Of a stretch of 64,000 nucleotides of DNA, positions 51,000 to 59,967 are shown piece by piece (the stretch's first letter is position 1; every line of letters begins with the position of its first letter). Origin of the DNA: DAOUJI01 sp965197415. GTDB lineage: Bacteria; Chloroflexota; Dehalococcoidia; Lucifugimonadales; JAGWBF01. The notes beneath the pieces are model-generated. The model saw nothing but the letters and a program-made list of their open reading frames with translations, made no database searches and was not told where the DNA came from. Both the position numbers and the translations under genes were made by a program. The DNA is taken from contig OZ240207.1 of NCBI GenBank assembly GCA_965197415.1, forward strand, positions 3,064,950 through 3,128,949, in the 5' to 3' direction.

Positions 51000-52274
51000 T
51001 CATGGAGCAAACTTGTATACCACAGGCAGTTCCTCAGGGGCCGTGACGCTGGAGTCGGTGTGGTGGGAGATGTGGACACGGCCGGTGCCGCAGTCTCCGA
51101 ACTCGTCACATGATATAGCGCCGATTATACCGTTAAAGCCGCTGATCCCAGTAAGCGTATCACGCAGCTTGCTCCGGTCGATTCGGAGCTCGTCCCCTTC
51201 TGCAACTGCAGTGTTTTCGATGGCCCACAGGAGCAGAGTGGCCGCATCGTAGGCGTGGTGCATATAGGCGGACGTAGGCTCCTCGGCATACCGTTCCTGG
51301 TAGGCGGCGTCGACCTCGGCGCCGTTCCTGCCTGTTGCCTGGTTTGTGTTGGCGGCGAAGTTCAGCTCAGGACCTGGGAAGTAGACTCCCTCCGACTCCG
51401 GCGCCGATAGGAACTCGGCCACCAGCAGGGCGGCTCCTCCAATCAACGCTGCGTCCTCAAACCCGGAGACCTGTCCGATTTGCTTGATGATGTGCAAGCC
51501 TTCGTCCTGGAAGAGGGGGAAGAAGAGGCCGTCGGGATTTGCTTCCGCCAACTGTGTCAGAACGGCGACCATGTCCGTGTCGCCACGGCTGACGGCGGCA
51601 ACGGTCACCGACCCGCCAAGCTCCTCGAAGGCGTCGGTGAAAGCGCCGGTCAACCCGGTGGTGTACGGGTCGCCGTCGTTGATGGCTGCCATGTTGCGTA
51701 TACCCAGGTCTTCATACGCAAACTGGGCTACGGCGCGGGCCTGGTAGAGGTCGTTGTTGGCCACCCGGTAGTAGCCGGGGCGGTAGTTGGAGCCGGCCGT
51801 TCCGCTTAGGTCAGAGGTGAGCGATGGGGAGGTGGTTGAGGGCGCCACCATAACTAAGCCAGCCTCGCTGAGAATAGGAGAAGCGGCGGCGGCTGCGACA
51901 GAGCAGGACGTTCCGATGACTCCGACAACCCGTGGGTCGCCAACCACTGTTTCGGCGGCGGCGCGCCCGCCTTCCGCCGTGCAGAGCGAGTCGAGTCCAG
52001 CGCCCATCGAAACATTGTGGCCTTTGATGGGGCCATAGTCCTCCAACGCCAGCGCAACGCCCCGCTGGCTGGGGGTCCCCAGGTCTCCCAGTCCGGTGAG
52101 CACTGCCAACGAACGTATCTGTATGTCTTCTCCAGCAGCGACTTCTACAACTCCCGGATCGCTTGCCTCATCGTCACCGGCACAGGCGACGGTCCCCAAC
52201 ACAAGCGCAGCCACAGCTATGAGCCAACCGAACAACCCGACACTCCGGCGCCCGGTCAATGGAATGGGCGGCAA
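51000..52274 (-). CDS. Branched-chain amino acid-type ABC substrate-binding lipoprotein
   Basis: 424-residue periplasmic-binding-fold receptor (Leu/Ile/Val-BP, type I). The N-terminus carries a signal peptide with lipobox LGTVACAG. Body motifs: IRSLAVLTGLGDLGTPSQRGVALALEDYG, VVGVIGTSCSVAAAAASPILSEAGLVMVAPSTTSPSLT, YYRVANNDLYQARAVAQFAYEDLGIRNMAAINDGDPY. No ABC permease or ATPase genes are adjacent, so it is an orphan receptor. TTG 52274 with AGGTC upstream is the likely start; long upstream frame extensions overlap the next divergent gene and are not real. Confidence 0.9.
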   Translation of the reverse strand: MPPIPLTGRRSVGLFGWLIAVAALVLGTVACAGDDEASDPGVVEVAAGEDIQIRSLAVLTGLGDLGTPSQRGVALALEDYGPIKGHNVSMGAGLDSLCTAEGGRAAAETVVGDPRVVGVIGTSCSVAAAAASPILSEAGLVMVAPSTTSPSLTSDLSGTAGSNYRPGYYRVANNDLYQARAVAQFAYEDLGIRNMAAINDGDPYTTGLTGAFTDAFEELGGSVTVAAVSRGDTDMVAVLTQLAEANPDGLFFPLFQDEGLHIIKQIGQVSGFEDAALIGGAALLVAEFLSAPESEGVYFPGPELNFAANTNQATGRNGAEVDAAYQERYAEEPTSAYMHHAYDAATLLLWAIENTAVAEGDELRIDRSKLRDTLTGISGFNGIIGAISCDEFGDCGTGRVHISHHTDSSVTAPEELPVVYKFAP

Positions 52275-52361
52275 CGATTGACGTGACCTAGGGCCTGTGC
52301 TATGTATATTCTGCCCACGGAGGCTTTTGTTCCCAGCTAGGCTCCCTGGGAAGGAGTTGAT

Positions 52362-52772
52362 ATGGAGACGGTCAAGAAACCTCTTGCTCTGGTTCTTGGC
52401 GTTGTCGCCATCGGCGTGCTGCTCCACTTCGTGTTCAATCCTTTCTACGAGGATTTGGTCGACGTTGATTCGATTTGGCACGTAATCAACTGGTTCATGG
52501 CCTTTGCCGTTGTTGCTACGGTGGCAGTGGCCTATGTCCACAAGAAAAGCGTTCGAGACGACTCCTACATGCGCCTCTGGTTCAACTTGACATTCCACGC
52601 GGCTGCGGTCCTGGCCATTCTATTCTTCTGGAACTGGTTCGATGACCTCACTGTGGGCGAGGATGGGCAGAGCCAGACGCGCCGGATTTTCTGGGTGTTT
52701 ATAGACACGTTGTTCGTCGTACTCACGGCCACGGTGAGCGTCCGCCTATGGAAAGGCCCCTCAAACGCCTGA
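52362..52772 (+). CDS. Small membrane protein of unknown function
   Basis: 136-residue protein with four predicted membrane segments: PLALVLGVVAIGVLLHFVF, WFMAFAVVATVAVAYV, FHAAAVLAILFFWNWF and FWVFIDTLFVVLTATVSV. A short charged loop (KKSVRDDS) lies between the second and third. I recognise no family. The ATG is preceded by AAGGAGTTGAT. It is divergent from the binding lipoprotein gene with about 90 bases between. Confidence 0.7.
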   Translation: METVKKPLALVLGVVAIGVLLHFVFNPFYEDLVDVDSIWHVINWFMAFAVVATVAVAYVHKKSVRDDSYMRLWFNLTFHAAAVLAILFFWNWFDDLTVGEDGQSQTRRIFWVFIDTLFVVLTATVSVRLWKGPSNA

Positions 52773-52820
52773 GCAAACCGACCTGGCTTTTCCCTCCGCC
52801 ATTATTCCCACACCTAGGGG

Positions 52821-52971
52821 TGTCATTCCGAGCGGAGCGAGGAATCTAGAATCGATGTCAACTGACTAGGTCGTTGATGAGCATTGGGCCTGTCATCCGA
52901 AGCCGTGTTGCTTAAACTGGGTCAGGACTGCCAATAACATCGGTAGATTCCTCACTGCGTTCGGAATGACA
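52821..52971. repeat. 151-bp MITE-like element with inverted ends, copy 2
   Basis: The left end TGTCATTCCGAGCGGAGCGA... through GGAATCTA and the right end TAGATTCCTCACTGCG through GGAATGACA are inverted copies. The ends match those at 3153-3303 and the total length is the same, 151 bp, while the interiors look unrelated. It occupies about half of the 315-base gap between two convergent genes (52773-53087); I see nothing else in that gap. Confidence 0.75.
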
Positions 52972-53087
52972 GTTTTGCGGACCGGATTGACAGTTTGAGC
53001 CTTCTGGCCATAGGCGCTTTAGGTCCGGTGCTCGGTTCCCAGGTTCGCGCTGCAAATCGATGGGAGTCGCAATTGCCTATGGCAGCC

Positions 53088-54632
53088 CTACTTGCCCTCC
53101 CTTATCCAGTCAGCGATTTTCTCCGCAATCATTATGGTGGTGGCGTTGGTGTTGGCGCGGATGCAGTCGGGCATCACCGACGCATCGGCAACCCTTAGCG
53201 CCTCCATGCCATGCACCTTGCCGTACTGGTCCACCACGGCCATCGGGTCCGACGAGGGACCGATCTTGCACGTACATGAGATATGGTGAGACGTGCCTGT
53301 GTTCTTCATGAGCCAGGCGTCCAGAGCCTCGTCGGAAGCCAACTCGTCGTCCGTGGGTGTCACTCGCTCGATGACCATCTCCTGGAAGGGGCCGCTGTCT
53401 CCCAGCTTGGCGCAAAGCCTGACGGCCTTCCTCATACGCTCCCGGTCGAAGGGGTCGGTAAGGTAGTTATAGTCGAGGAAGGGCTGGACCCGGGGGTCGG
53501 TGGACGTCAACTTGAGTTCGCCCATGCCCAGGGCCAGTTGAAGACTGGCGTTGAGTCCGAAGTAGTTTTCCTCGTCGCTTATAGGCACCTGGGCTGGCCG
53601 GTGTTCGCTGGTCATCAGGATCGGGGTGACCTGCATGTCGTTTTCGAGGTACGAGCCTTCAACGGTGTACCTCAGCCCCACCTGTATCAGAGGCGCTTGG
53701 ACATCGGGCCGGTCTCCAATGGCCTTGTAGAGCACCGAGGCCGATGGATGGTCGCGAAGGTTTTGCCCCACGCCGGGCAGGTCATGGACCAGTGGCACTC
53801 CGACTTCCGCCAAGTGGGACGCGGGGCCAACGCCGGAGAGCAGCAGTATTTGGGGAGACCCTATGGCGCCGCTGGATAGAATCACCTGGTCGCCGTAGAC
53901 GTTGAATGTCTCGCCGCCGCTTTCCACTTCCATGCCCACTGCCCGCTTGCCCTCGAATAGAACGCGGCGCGCCAGCACGTCGGCCTTGACGGTGAGGTTC
54001 AGCCTGTGACGGGCAGGGTCCAGGTACGCCAGCGCGGTGCTGATGCGGACGCCGTCGATGGTGTTCCGCGCCCTGGGCGAGACTCCTGTGGATTCGGGAT
54101 GGTTCTGGTCGGGGTCGTCTCGGAAACCCTCGGCCAGACACGCCTCGTGGAATGCCGCAGAGTGGGGCAGCCACTGGTCCTTAGTGGACCGCTTTACGGG
54201 TATGGGGCCTTCGGTGCCGTGGAAGTCTCCCCGAAAGTCGTGGTCGTTCTCCATCTTCCTGAAGTAGGGCAGCACCTTTGTGTATTCCCACTCGTCGTTG
54301 CCCCATGACGCCCAGCGGTTGTAGTCGTCCGGGATTCCACGGTACAGCACCTGGCCGTTAACGGCGCTGGAGCCTCCGGTGGCCTTGCCCCTGGGAATGG
54401 GGAAGTCCTGGAGCTCAGGCGTCATTTTGGCCGTGTAGCCCCAGGTGTGAGGGCCGTAAGCGGAGAGGAATACGTTGTTCCCCAACTTCAGGTCGTCGGG
54501 CAGATGCTCGAAATTCGGGAAGTCAGGTCCCGCTTCCAGGAGCAGCACTGACCTGTCCGGGTCTTCCGACAGCCTGGCCGCCAACGTGTTTCCTGCCGAA
54601 CCTGCTCCAACGACTATCACGTCATACTTCAT
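53088..54632 (-). CDS. GMC-family FAD oxidoreductase (choline dehydrogenase-like)
   Basis: 514-residue glucose-methanol-choline oxidoreductase that oxidises an alcohol with FAD. The dinucleotide-binding motif VVGAGSAGNTLAARLSED lies at residues 7-24. GGSSAVNGQVLYRGIPDDY and SSGAIGSPQILLLSGVGP (GMC signature 2) are present. The C-terminal active site is TSHHISCTCKIG and RVADASVMPDCIRANTNATTIMIAEK. The substrate is unknown. The ATG is at 54632. The divergent downstream gene is an amidohydrolase. Confidence 0.95.
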   Translation of the reverse strand: MKYDVIVVGAGSAGNTLAARLSEDPDRSVLLLEAGPDFPNFEHLPDDLKLGNNVFLSAYGPHTWGYTAKMTPELQDFPIPRGKATGGSSAVNGQVLYRGIPDDYNRWASWGNDEWEYTKVLPYFRKMENDHDFRGDFHGTEGPIPVKRSTKDQWLPHSAAFHEACLAEGFRDDPDQNHPESTGVSPRARNTIDGVRISTALAYLDPARHRLNLTVKADVLARRVLFEGKRAVGMEVESGGETFNVYGDQVILSSGAIGSPQILLLSGVGPASHLAEVGVPLVHDLPGVGQNLRDHPSASVLYKAIGDRPDVQAPLIQVGLRYTVEGSYLENDMQVTPILMTSEHRPAQVPISDEENYFGLNASLQLALGMGELKLTSTDPRVQPFLDYNYLTDPFDRERMRKAVRLCAKLGDSGPFQEMVIERVTPTDDELASDEALDAWLMKNTGTSHHISCTCKIGPSSDPMAVVDQYGKVHGMEALRVADASVMPDCIRANTNATTIMIAEKIADWIREGK

Positions 54633-54822
54633 AAGAAAACCTCCATGTCTGGGCTTTGGGTGTGGAACAAAGGGATGATACTAGCCGTTCATGGGCGTCG
54701 GCAAGTGGGACGCCCGGTCTTGGCGCTCCAATAAGCGGGCTGGTGCCCTGATTGAAGCGCGCGTTAGAATACGGCATCAATTCGGGCGGCCTCGGAAACG
54801 GGGCGCACGAAAGGAGACTTGC

Positions 54823-55632
54823 TTGCTTATCATCGACACTCACACCCATGCTTCGCCCTACTGGATGGAGCCTGTCGAACTGCTTCTGCACCAGATGGAC
54901 GCCAACGAAGTTGACAAGGCCCTGTTGGTCCAGTTCATGGGAGCCTTCGACAACTCCTACATCATCGAATGCCTGAGCCGTCATCCCGGGCGTTTCTCGG
55001 TTGTCGCTCTAGTCGACACCGCCAGCGCCGACGCCCCGGACCGGCTGGAGGAGTGGGTGAACGAGGGAGCCGAGGGCGTGCGGCTTACTCCGGCTACCCG
55101 TTCTCCCGGTGACGACTCTCTAGCCATCTGGAAGAAAGCCGAGGAGCTGAAAGTCCCGGTGTCCCTCATCGGGACGCTGGAGGACTTCGCCGCCCCCGAA
55201 TTTGAGACAATTGTTAGGGGCATGCCGGGCCTCAAGCTCGTGCTGGAGCACCTGGGAGGAGTGGGCGCTTACTTCGGACCGGGGCGGGAGGACAAGGAGA
55301 TTCCCTATGACACCTACCGCAAGGTCCTGGCTCTGGCCCAATACCCCAACGCGTACATGAAGATCCCGGGATTTGGCGAGTTTTGTCCCAGGCCCATCCC
55401 GCTGGTCCAGCCCAACCCGTTTCCGGATGTGCCGTCCCTCATCGAAATGGCGTTAGAAGCCTTTGGAGCGAACCGGCTTATGTGGGGGAGCGACTTCCCC
55501 CCGTCGGCTTATCGTGAGGGGTATAGGAACGCCCTACGGCTTCCTCTGGAACACGTGCAGTTCGCCAGCGAAGAAGACAAAGAGTGGGTCTTCGGAAAGA
55601 CCGCCGCGACTCTATGGAAATTCGGCGGATGA
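54823..55632 (+). CDS. Amidohydrolase-family TIM-barrel protein
   Basis: 269-residue metal-dependent hydrolase/decarboxylase of the amidohydrolase-2 group. IDTHTHASPYW supplies the first HxH metal ligands; LVLEHLGGVGAYF the next histidine; RLMWGSDFPPSAYREGY the C-terminal aspartate. TTG 54823 has AAGGAG six bases upstream, and homologous proteins start with this strand; upstream frame extension is not credible. The substrate is unknown. It is divergent from the GMC oxidoreductase. Confidence 0.9.
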   Translation: MLIIDTHTHASPYWMEPVELLLHQMDANEVDKALLVQFMGAFDNSYIIECLSRHPGRFSVVALVDTASADAPDRLEEWVNEGAEGVRLTPATRSPGDDSLAIWKKAEELKVPVSLIGTLEDFAAPEFETIVRGMPGLKLVLEHLGGVGAYFGPGREDKEIPYDTYRKVLALAQYPNAYMKIPGFGEFCPRPIPLVQPNPFPDVPSLIEMALEAFGANRLMWGSDFPPSAYREGYRNALRLPLEHVQFASEEDKEWVFGKTAATLWKFGG

Positions 55633-55753
55633 ATCGGCGGCGCTCGGTGCTGGGTGAATATTTGGATTGGCAGTCACAAGAGCCTTTGCATCATTGGGAC
55701 ACAAAGGTGTGAGGCCTTTCCTCATAATGCTCTCATAAGCCGCCGGACTATGG

Positions 55754-56176
55754 TCATCCGCTAGACCAGGGATTTATCATTTCTATGCCGCATCCCATGA
55801 AGCCGCCTACGTCTCTAGTTACAACCGCCGCTCCTTTAGATCGGGCGATGGCCGCAATCTGGCAGTCGGCTTGACTTATGGGATTGCCGGAGGCGCGTCG
55901 ACTGGCCGCAATAATTGCGTAAGCCGCCGCCGAGGAGCTATCGAACGGCAAAATACGCTCTGAGAACAGCACGCCAAAGGCTCGTTCAGTTGCGGCCATC
56001 AGCCTGCGTTGTCGTTCCCCCTCAGGCAGGATGGCAATCCCGGTCCGGATCTCCGCCTCGGTTATGGCGGTGACGAACAATTCACTAGTTGATTGAGCGT
56101 CCAGCCATTCGAGAACTCTTAAGTGGGGATCGTCCCGCATCAACTCGGAGACAACGTTCGTGTCTAAGACGAACAT
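55754..56176 (-). CDS. Type II toxin, FitB/VapC-like PIN ribonuclease
   Basis: 140-residue PIN-domain toxin. Acidic ligands: Asp5 (FVLDTNVVSEL), Glu42 (ITEAEIRTGI), Asp104 (PISQADCQIAAIA) and Asp122 (VVTRDVGGF). The domain is complete, with the FitB-like end GCGIEMINPW. It starts 9 bases after the antitoxin stop, in the usual antitoxin-toxin order on the minus strand. It is a separate system from the Phd/VapC pair near 25 kb. Confidence 0.93.
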   Translation of the reverse strand: MFVLDTNVVSELMRDDPHLRVLEWLDAQSTSELFVTAITEAEIRTGIAILPEGERQRRLMAATERAFGVLFSERILPFDSSSAAAYAIIAASRRASGNPISQADCQIAAIARSKGAAVVTRDVGGFMGCGIEMINPWSSG

Positions 56177-56185
56177 CTATAGAAC

Positions 56186-56431
56186 TCAATCGAACTGCGG
56201 GGGCTCGCGCATCGGTTCTCTTGGAGGAAGCTCAAGCTCTACACCGCCAAGCGGCTTGAACAATTCGCGGAGAGCCGTTCCCAGACTTTTGGGCGGCGCG
56301 GCATCCTCATCCAACGCTGTACGCAGGATATCGCGAGCCTCCTGCTCCATAGAGCGGCCATTCTCCGCCGCTCTTATGCGCAGTCGTCTCTTGAGTCCTT
56401 CGTCAAGATTGCGCACCGTAATGCTGGCCAT
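56186..56431 (-). CDS. FitA-like ribbon-helix-helix antitoxin
   Basis: 81-residue antitoxin. The N-terminal ribbon-helix-helix is ASITVRNLDEGLKRRLRIRAAENGRSMEQEARDIL, typical of FitA/Arc-like proteins. The C-terminal part (LFKPLGGVELELPPREP) would bind the PIN toxin. A strong AGAGGAG lies before the ATG. It likely represses the promoter upstream, which contains a perfect palindrome. Confidence 0.93.
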   Translation of the reverse strand: MASITVRNLDEGLKRRLRIRAAENGRSMEQEARDILRTALDEDAAPPKSLGTALRELFKPLGGVELELPPREPMREPPQFD

Positions 56432-56459
56432 GGGGCTCCTCTGTAGATTACTTCGCTAT

Positions 56460-56485
56460 ATTATATCGCGATTGCATTGCAATCG
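56460..56485 (-). promoter_or_regulatory. Promoter -10 and palindromic operator of the FitAB-like pair
   Basis: On the minus strand TATAAT spans 56465-56460. Immediately upstream is a perfect 8-bp inverted repeat CGATTGCA-T-TGCAATCG (56469-56485) in the spacer region, an obvious site for the RHH antitoxin. Confidence 0.65.
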
Positions 56486-56563
56486 TAACTGACCAATTTA
56501 CGATGCCGATGGACGAGGCAGCTGTTGTCTATGCTGAAAGTCGCCTGCCCTCAGCGCTGCCTG

Positions 56564-57445
56564 CTAAAAGCCTGCCACCTCCGGGATGATTTCCTTGCCT
56601 ATGATGTCTATGGGGCGCAGTTCATGGTCGTTGGGCATGTTGAATACGCCGTTGGTTATCCCCAGGTTTGCGATGTTGCGGCAGAACTCGATGCCCTCTT
56701 TCACAGTCATGCCGTTGGGGCCGATGTGGAGGGTGCCGATGCAGGTCTTCTCGATGTCTTCATAGGGACGCCCGATGTTGTCGCAGTGACGCTTCAGGGC
56801 CTCCAGCCTCATGGCCATGTCTTCCAGACCGTGATGCGCCACCAGGTTGCTGGCGTTCCCGTACGTGGCCGCTAGCCTGAGCGTCTTCTTCAGTCCGCCT
56901 CCGCCGACCCAGATGGGAGGGTGCGGGTCTGACAGCGGTTGGGGTTCACAAATGGGTTCGTCCAGCTGGTAGTGCTTGCCCTGGAAGGGTGACCTGTCGC
57001 CGGACCACATCTGCTTCATCAGCTGAAGGGTCTCTTCCAACATCTCGAAACGGTCACTGAGAGGAGGGAAGGGAAGCCCCAGACTCCTTGCCTCCAGTTC
57101 GTACCAGCCGGCTCCGATGCACACGATGGCCCTGCCCCCGGACACGACGTCCAGTCCCGTGAGGGTCTTGACCAACATGCCGGGGTGTCTGTAAGTGTTG
57201 CCGGTGGCCATGGTGCCCAGGCGCATCTTCTTGGTGTGGCCTGCCAAGAAACCCAGCACGTTATAGGCTTCGAGAACGTCTTCGTCGGGGACGCCGTTTC
57301 GCGGAATCTGGAAGAAGTGGTCGAACACCCACATACTGTCGAATCCGGCGTCGTCGGCGGTGCGCGACATGTTGGCCAGGTGCTCACCAATTCTGGCTGC
57401 TCCTCCGGGCCATGTGTATGAGTTGAGCTGGAGCCCAATCTTCAT
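56564..57445 (-). CDS. LLM-class F420-dependent oxidoreductase
   Basis: 293-residue luciferase-like TIM barrel, closest in look to the TIGR03560-type F420-dependent group. MKIGLQLNSYTWPGG starts the barrel; DDAGFDSMWVFDHFFQIPRNG, LGTMATGNTYRHPGMLVKTLTGLDVVSGGRAIVCIGAGW and PPIWVGGGGLKKTLRLAATYGNASN are family blocks. ATG 57445 has GGAGGAAAA upstream and overlaps the stop of the preceding TfoX-like gene by four bases (ATGA), so the two are translationally coupled. The substrate is unknown. Confidence 0.92.
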   Translation of the reverse strand: MKIGLQLNSYTWPGGAARIGEHLANMSRTADDAGFDSMWVFDHFFQIPRNGVPDEDVLEAYNVLGFLAGHTKKMRLGTMATGNTYRHPGMLVKTLTGLDVVSGGRAIVCIGAGWYELEARSLGLPFPPLSDRFEMLEETLQLMKQMWSGDRSPFQGKHYQLDEPICEPQPLSDPHPPIWVGGGGLKKTLRLAATYGNASNLVAHHGLEDMAMRLEALKRHCDNIGRPYEDIEKTCIGTLHIGPNGMTVKEGIEFCRNIANLGITNGVFNMPNDHELRPIDIIGKEIIPEVAGF

Positions 57446-57822
57446 AGGTTTTTCCTCCGGTTCGGTTTTTTCGCTTTTGCTTGCTTGGGCGGCAGGCCTT
57501 GTACGAACTCCAGTCCCATGTCCAGCCACTGTCCCAACTGTTCGTCGGAGGCGAGGCCGTCGCTGCCCACGTAGACTATACCTTTCATGGGCCTGCCCGT
57601 GAAGTCCATGGGCCTTGCATGGGGTTGGGAAAGGGCCGACTCATGCCTGTCGGCGCCCACCCTGACCAGCAGGTCTCCGCTGCTGATTCCGCAGCACATG
57701 TGCCCGCCCACCATGAAACAGAGTCCGCCGAACATTTTCTTTTCGACTGTTTCAGTTGGCGGGCTGACCTTGTCTTTCAGAACGGCCCTGACACGTTCCG
57801 CCAAGACCTCATCGTACGCCAT
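57442..57822 (-). CDS. TfoX N-terminal domain protein
   Basis: 126-residue protein of the TfoX_N family: MAYDEVLAERVRAVLK, KKMFGGLCFMVGGHMCCGIS, DLLVRVGADRHESAL, RPMKGIVYVGSDGL, then a basic tail (AKAKKPNRRKNL). The family includes part of the competence regulator TfoX/Sxy, but stand-alone members are of unknown function. It overlaps the LLM oxidoreductase start by 4 bases. Confidence 0.9.
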   Translation of the reverse strand: MAYDEVLAERVRAVLKDKVSPPTETVEKKMFGGLCFMVGGHMCCGISSGDLLVRVGADRHESALSQPHARPMDFTGRPMKGIVYVGSDGLASDEQLGQWLDMGLEFVQGLPPKQAKAKKPNRRKNL

Positions 57823-57862
57823 AGGATTCCCTCTCGACGAAGCGGTGCATTGTCGGAGGCTC

Positions 57863-58552
57863 TTAGTTTCCTCCCTTCCGTGTTGGCAGGAAGGGGATGA
57901 GCTTGTCGGCAAGGGAAGCAAGGTTCCGGCTCTGGACCCAAACGTGTCCGCTGCCCCTGAACTTTAGGACAAGGCCTTCACCGCCGGCAATCAGAGAGCC
58001 TATGCCGCCCACTTTGCCTATGGAGTATTCCACGTCGTCGGAAAAAGCCACCACGTGTCCGGTGTCCACCACCAACTCACGTCCCGGCTCTATGGGAACC
58101 TGCTTGATGGCGCCGTAGGAGTTGAAGAAGACGGTTTCCCCGGACCTGTCCGAATATGTGCGGATAAAGAAGGCGCTTTCTCCACTGAAGAAACCCTTGA
58201 CTCCCTGGAACTTCACGTCCGTCTCCACGCTCTCGGTGCAGGCAAGGAAGGAGGATGACTGTATGAACAGATTCCTGCCGGGGTCAAGCTCGTGAGAGTG
58301 AATGTCTCCGGGGGAAGACGGAGCGAGGCTTACCCATCCGGGTCCCTGTTGGGCTGTGAAAGTGTTCAGGAAGAAGGACTCTCCACCCAGCATCCTCTTG
58401 AACCCTCCGAACATTCCGCCTCTCATGCCTGTTGACATGTCAACGTCTTGTTGGGCCACCATCGCTCCGGGTTCCGCTTTGATGGACTCTCCAGGCGAAA
58501 GCTCCACAGTAAGCAAAGAGTAGCTTGGGTTGAATTCAATATTGGTCCTCAT
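57863..58552 (-). CDS. TIGR00266/AIM24 family protein
   Basis: 229-residue beta-helix-like protein of the AIM24 (mitochondrial biogenesis) family. MRTNIEFNPSYSLLTVELSPGESIKAEPGAMVAQQ opens it; GGFKRMLGGESFFLNTFTA and GLVLKFRGSGHVWVQSRNL are hallmark segments. The function is unclear. ATG 58552 has GAGGAAG upstream. It ends 40 bases before the TfoX-like start, so the three minus-strand genes may form one unit. Confidence 0.93.
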   Translation of the reverse strand: MRTNIEFNPSYSLLTVELSPGESIKAEPGAMVAQQDVDMSTGMRGGMFGGFKRMLGGESFFLNTFTAQQGPGWVSLAPSSPGDIHSHELDPGRNLFIQSSSFLACTESVETDVKFQGVKGFFSGESAFFIRTYSDRSGETVFFNSYGAIKQVPIEPGRELVVDTGHVVAFSDDVEYSIGKVGGIGSLIAGGEGLVLKFRGSGHVWVQSRNLASLADKLIPFLPTRKGGN

Positions 58553-58634
58553 CTTCTTCCTCGCTCCCACGTATTGTCTGGTTGGGTCGTTCCTGGGCCA
58601 TAGATTCCCAGGCCCGACGTCAAGCATATCAAAA

Positions 58635-58662
58635 GGGAGAGGCGGTGAAACCCGCCTCTCCC
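58635..58662 (-). terminator. Intrinsic terminator after the zinc-ribbon gene
   Basis: An 11-bp perfect stem GGGAGAGGCGG/CCGCCTCTCCC with a 6-base loop is followed, on the minus strand, by TTTT. It ends the transcript of the gene at 58687-59025. Confidence 0.8.
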
Positions 58663-58686
58663 TATGTTCTGGCGCTATTTTACAGC

Positions 58687-59025
58687 CTAGAAGCGTCCAG
58701 ATCCGGTCGTCCTTCCGCCCTGGCGACTGAAGCAATCGCTGCAGTAGACCGGACGGTCGCCCCGAGGACGAAACGGGACTGTAGTGTCTACTCCGCACTC
58801 GGCGCAGACGACAGGGAACATCTCACGCGGGCCGCGGTCGAAACCGTAGCCGCCGCCGCCAAAGCCGTCTGTGCCTCTGCGGTCGCGTCGCTGCTGACGG
58901 CACGAATGGCATCGCTTGGGCTCATTCTCATAGCCTTTTTCAGCATGGTACTGCTGATCGTCGGCGCTGAATATGAAGCTCTGGCCACATTCCACGCAAG
59001 CAAGGGTCTTGTCCACGTAGTTCAT
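58687..59025 (-). CDS. Zinc-ribbon protein
   Basis: 112-residue protein with two zinc-binding knuckle sets: LACVECGQSFIFSADDQQYHAEKG...RCHSCRQQRRDRR and FPVVCAECGVDTTVPFRPRGDRPVYCSDCFSRQGG. These are separated by a Gly-rich linker (GFGGGGYGFDRG). This is the 'probable zinc-ribbon / CxxC-x17-CxxC' type found in Chloroflexota; nucleic-acid binding is plausible. Strong GGAGG before the ATG. The 272 bases upstream of it hold no gene I can support. Confidence 0.9.
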   Translation of the reverse strand: MNYVDKTLACVECGQSFIFSADDQQYHAEKGYENEPKRCHSCRQQRRDRRGTDGFGGGGYGFDRGPREMFPVVCAECGVDTTVPFRPRGDRPVYCSDCFSRQGGRTTGSGRF

Positions 59026-59297
59026 CGGTGACCTCCTTCCATCGAATAGTTGGCAAAGGTTCTGGTCACCAAGGTCGAAAACACGTGACGCGTCTTGTAT
59101 AGACCCACGAGCCCGCTCAGGAACAGTCCGGAGTAATCTGCGGATAGGTGAAAGGAGTGACCGTACGAGACACAGGACATTACCACCAAGGACATATTAA
59201 CACACAACCACCCCATTCTGGCAAGCGCCGTGTAGCCAATAGTCAAAGTCCACTTTATAACGGGTGTTAGAAGAGGTTAGGGAAACCTTTATGTGGG

Positions 59298-59783
59298 TCA
59301 CCCAGATTCTCGGATGCAGGACTCCAGCAGGTCGAGGGCTGCCTTGGTGAACGTCCACATGTTGGCCTCCCTGGCGCCGTCTCCGGTCTCCAGAGTAATG
59401 ACCTTCTCCACAGGACCTGATACGGCGATGCATGCGTGTCCTGCGGCGTCGCCGTACCGGTTGCCCGTTGGGCCGGAGGCGCCCGTCTCGCTAAGACCCC
59501 ATGTAGTCTCCATAAGATGTCTCACGGTGCGGGCTTTCAGCATGGCGTAAGGTTCGCTGGAGGCTCGAATGCCAACCATGTCGGCGTCTCCTAGACCCAG
59601 CAGACCCTGTCTAGACTTATGTGTATACACTACGGCTCCGCCCAGATAGTAGGCCGAAGCGCCAGGGACCGAAACCAAAGACGCGGATATCAGGCCTCCC
59701 GCAGACGACTCAGACACGGACACAGTGTGGCCTTTTTCCTTTAACAGGGCGGCCACGGCGGCCGCCATGGATTCCAGATCCAT
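59298..59783 (-). CDS. CinA-family nicotinamide-nucleotide amidase
   Basis: 161-residue CinA C-terminal-type protein (PncC-like amidase deamidating NMN). MDLESMAAAVAALLKEKGHTVSVSESSAGGLISASLVSVPGAS is the family start; VYTHKSRQGLLGL, TVRHLMETTWGLSETGASGPTGNRYGDAAGHACIAV complete the active domain. AGGAGG precedes ATG 59783; the longer frame upstream is not conserved. Confidence 0.92.
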   Translation of the reverse strand: MDLESMAAAVAALLKEKGHTVSVSESSAGGLISASLVSVPGASAYYLGGAVVYTHKSRQGLLGLGDADMVGIRASSEPYAMLKARTVRHLMETTWGLSETGASGPTGNRYGDAAGHACIAVSGPVEKVITLETGDGAREANMWTFTKAALDLLESCIRESG

Positions 59784-59967
59784 CGCTATCCTCCTTAGTC
59801 GAACTTGGCCCCGGCTGCTCCAAAGATAGGCTGTAAAATGACCTCCGTCAAATGGGCGCTGGTCTGTGATTCCACAGCGGCCGCAGGTTTGACGCAATGC
59901 CTGACCAGTGTTACGGTTCTCCTGCTGATCAGCAGGCAGTCGTGACTGCGTTGAGTTGGAGGGAAGC

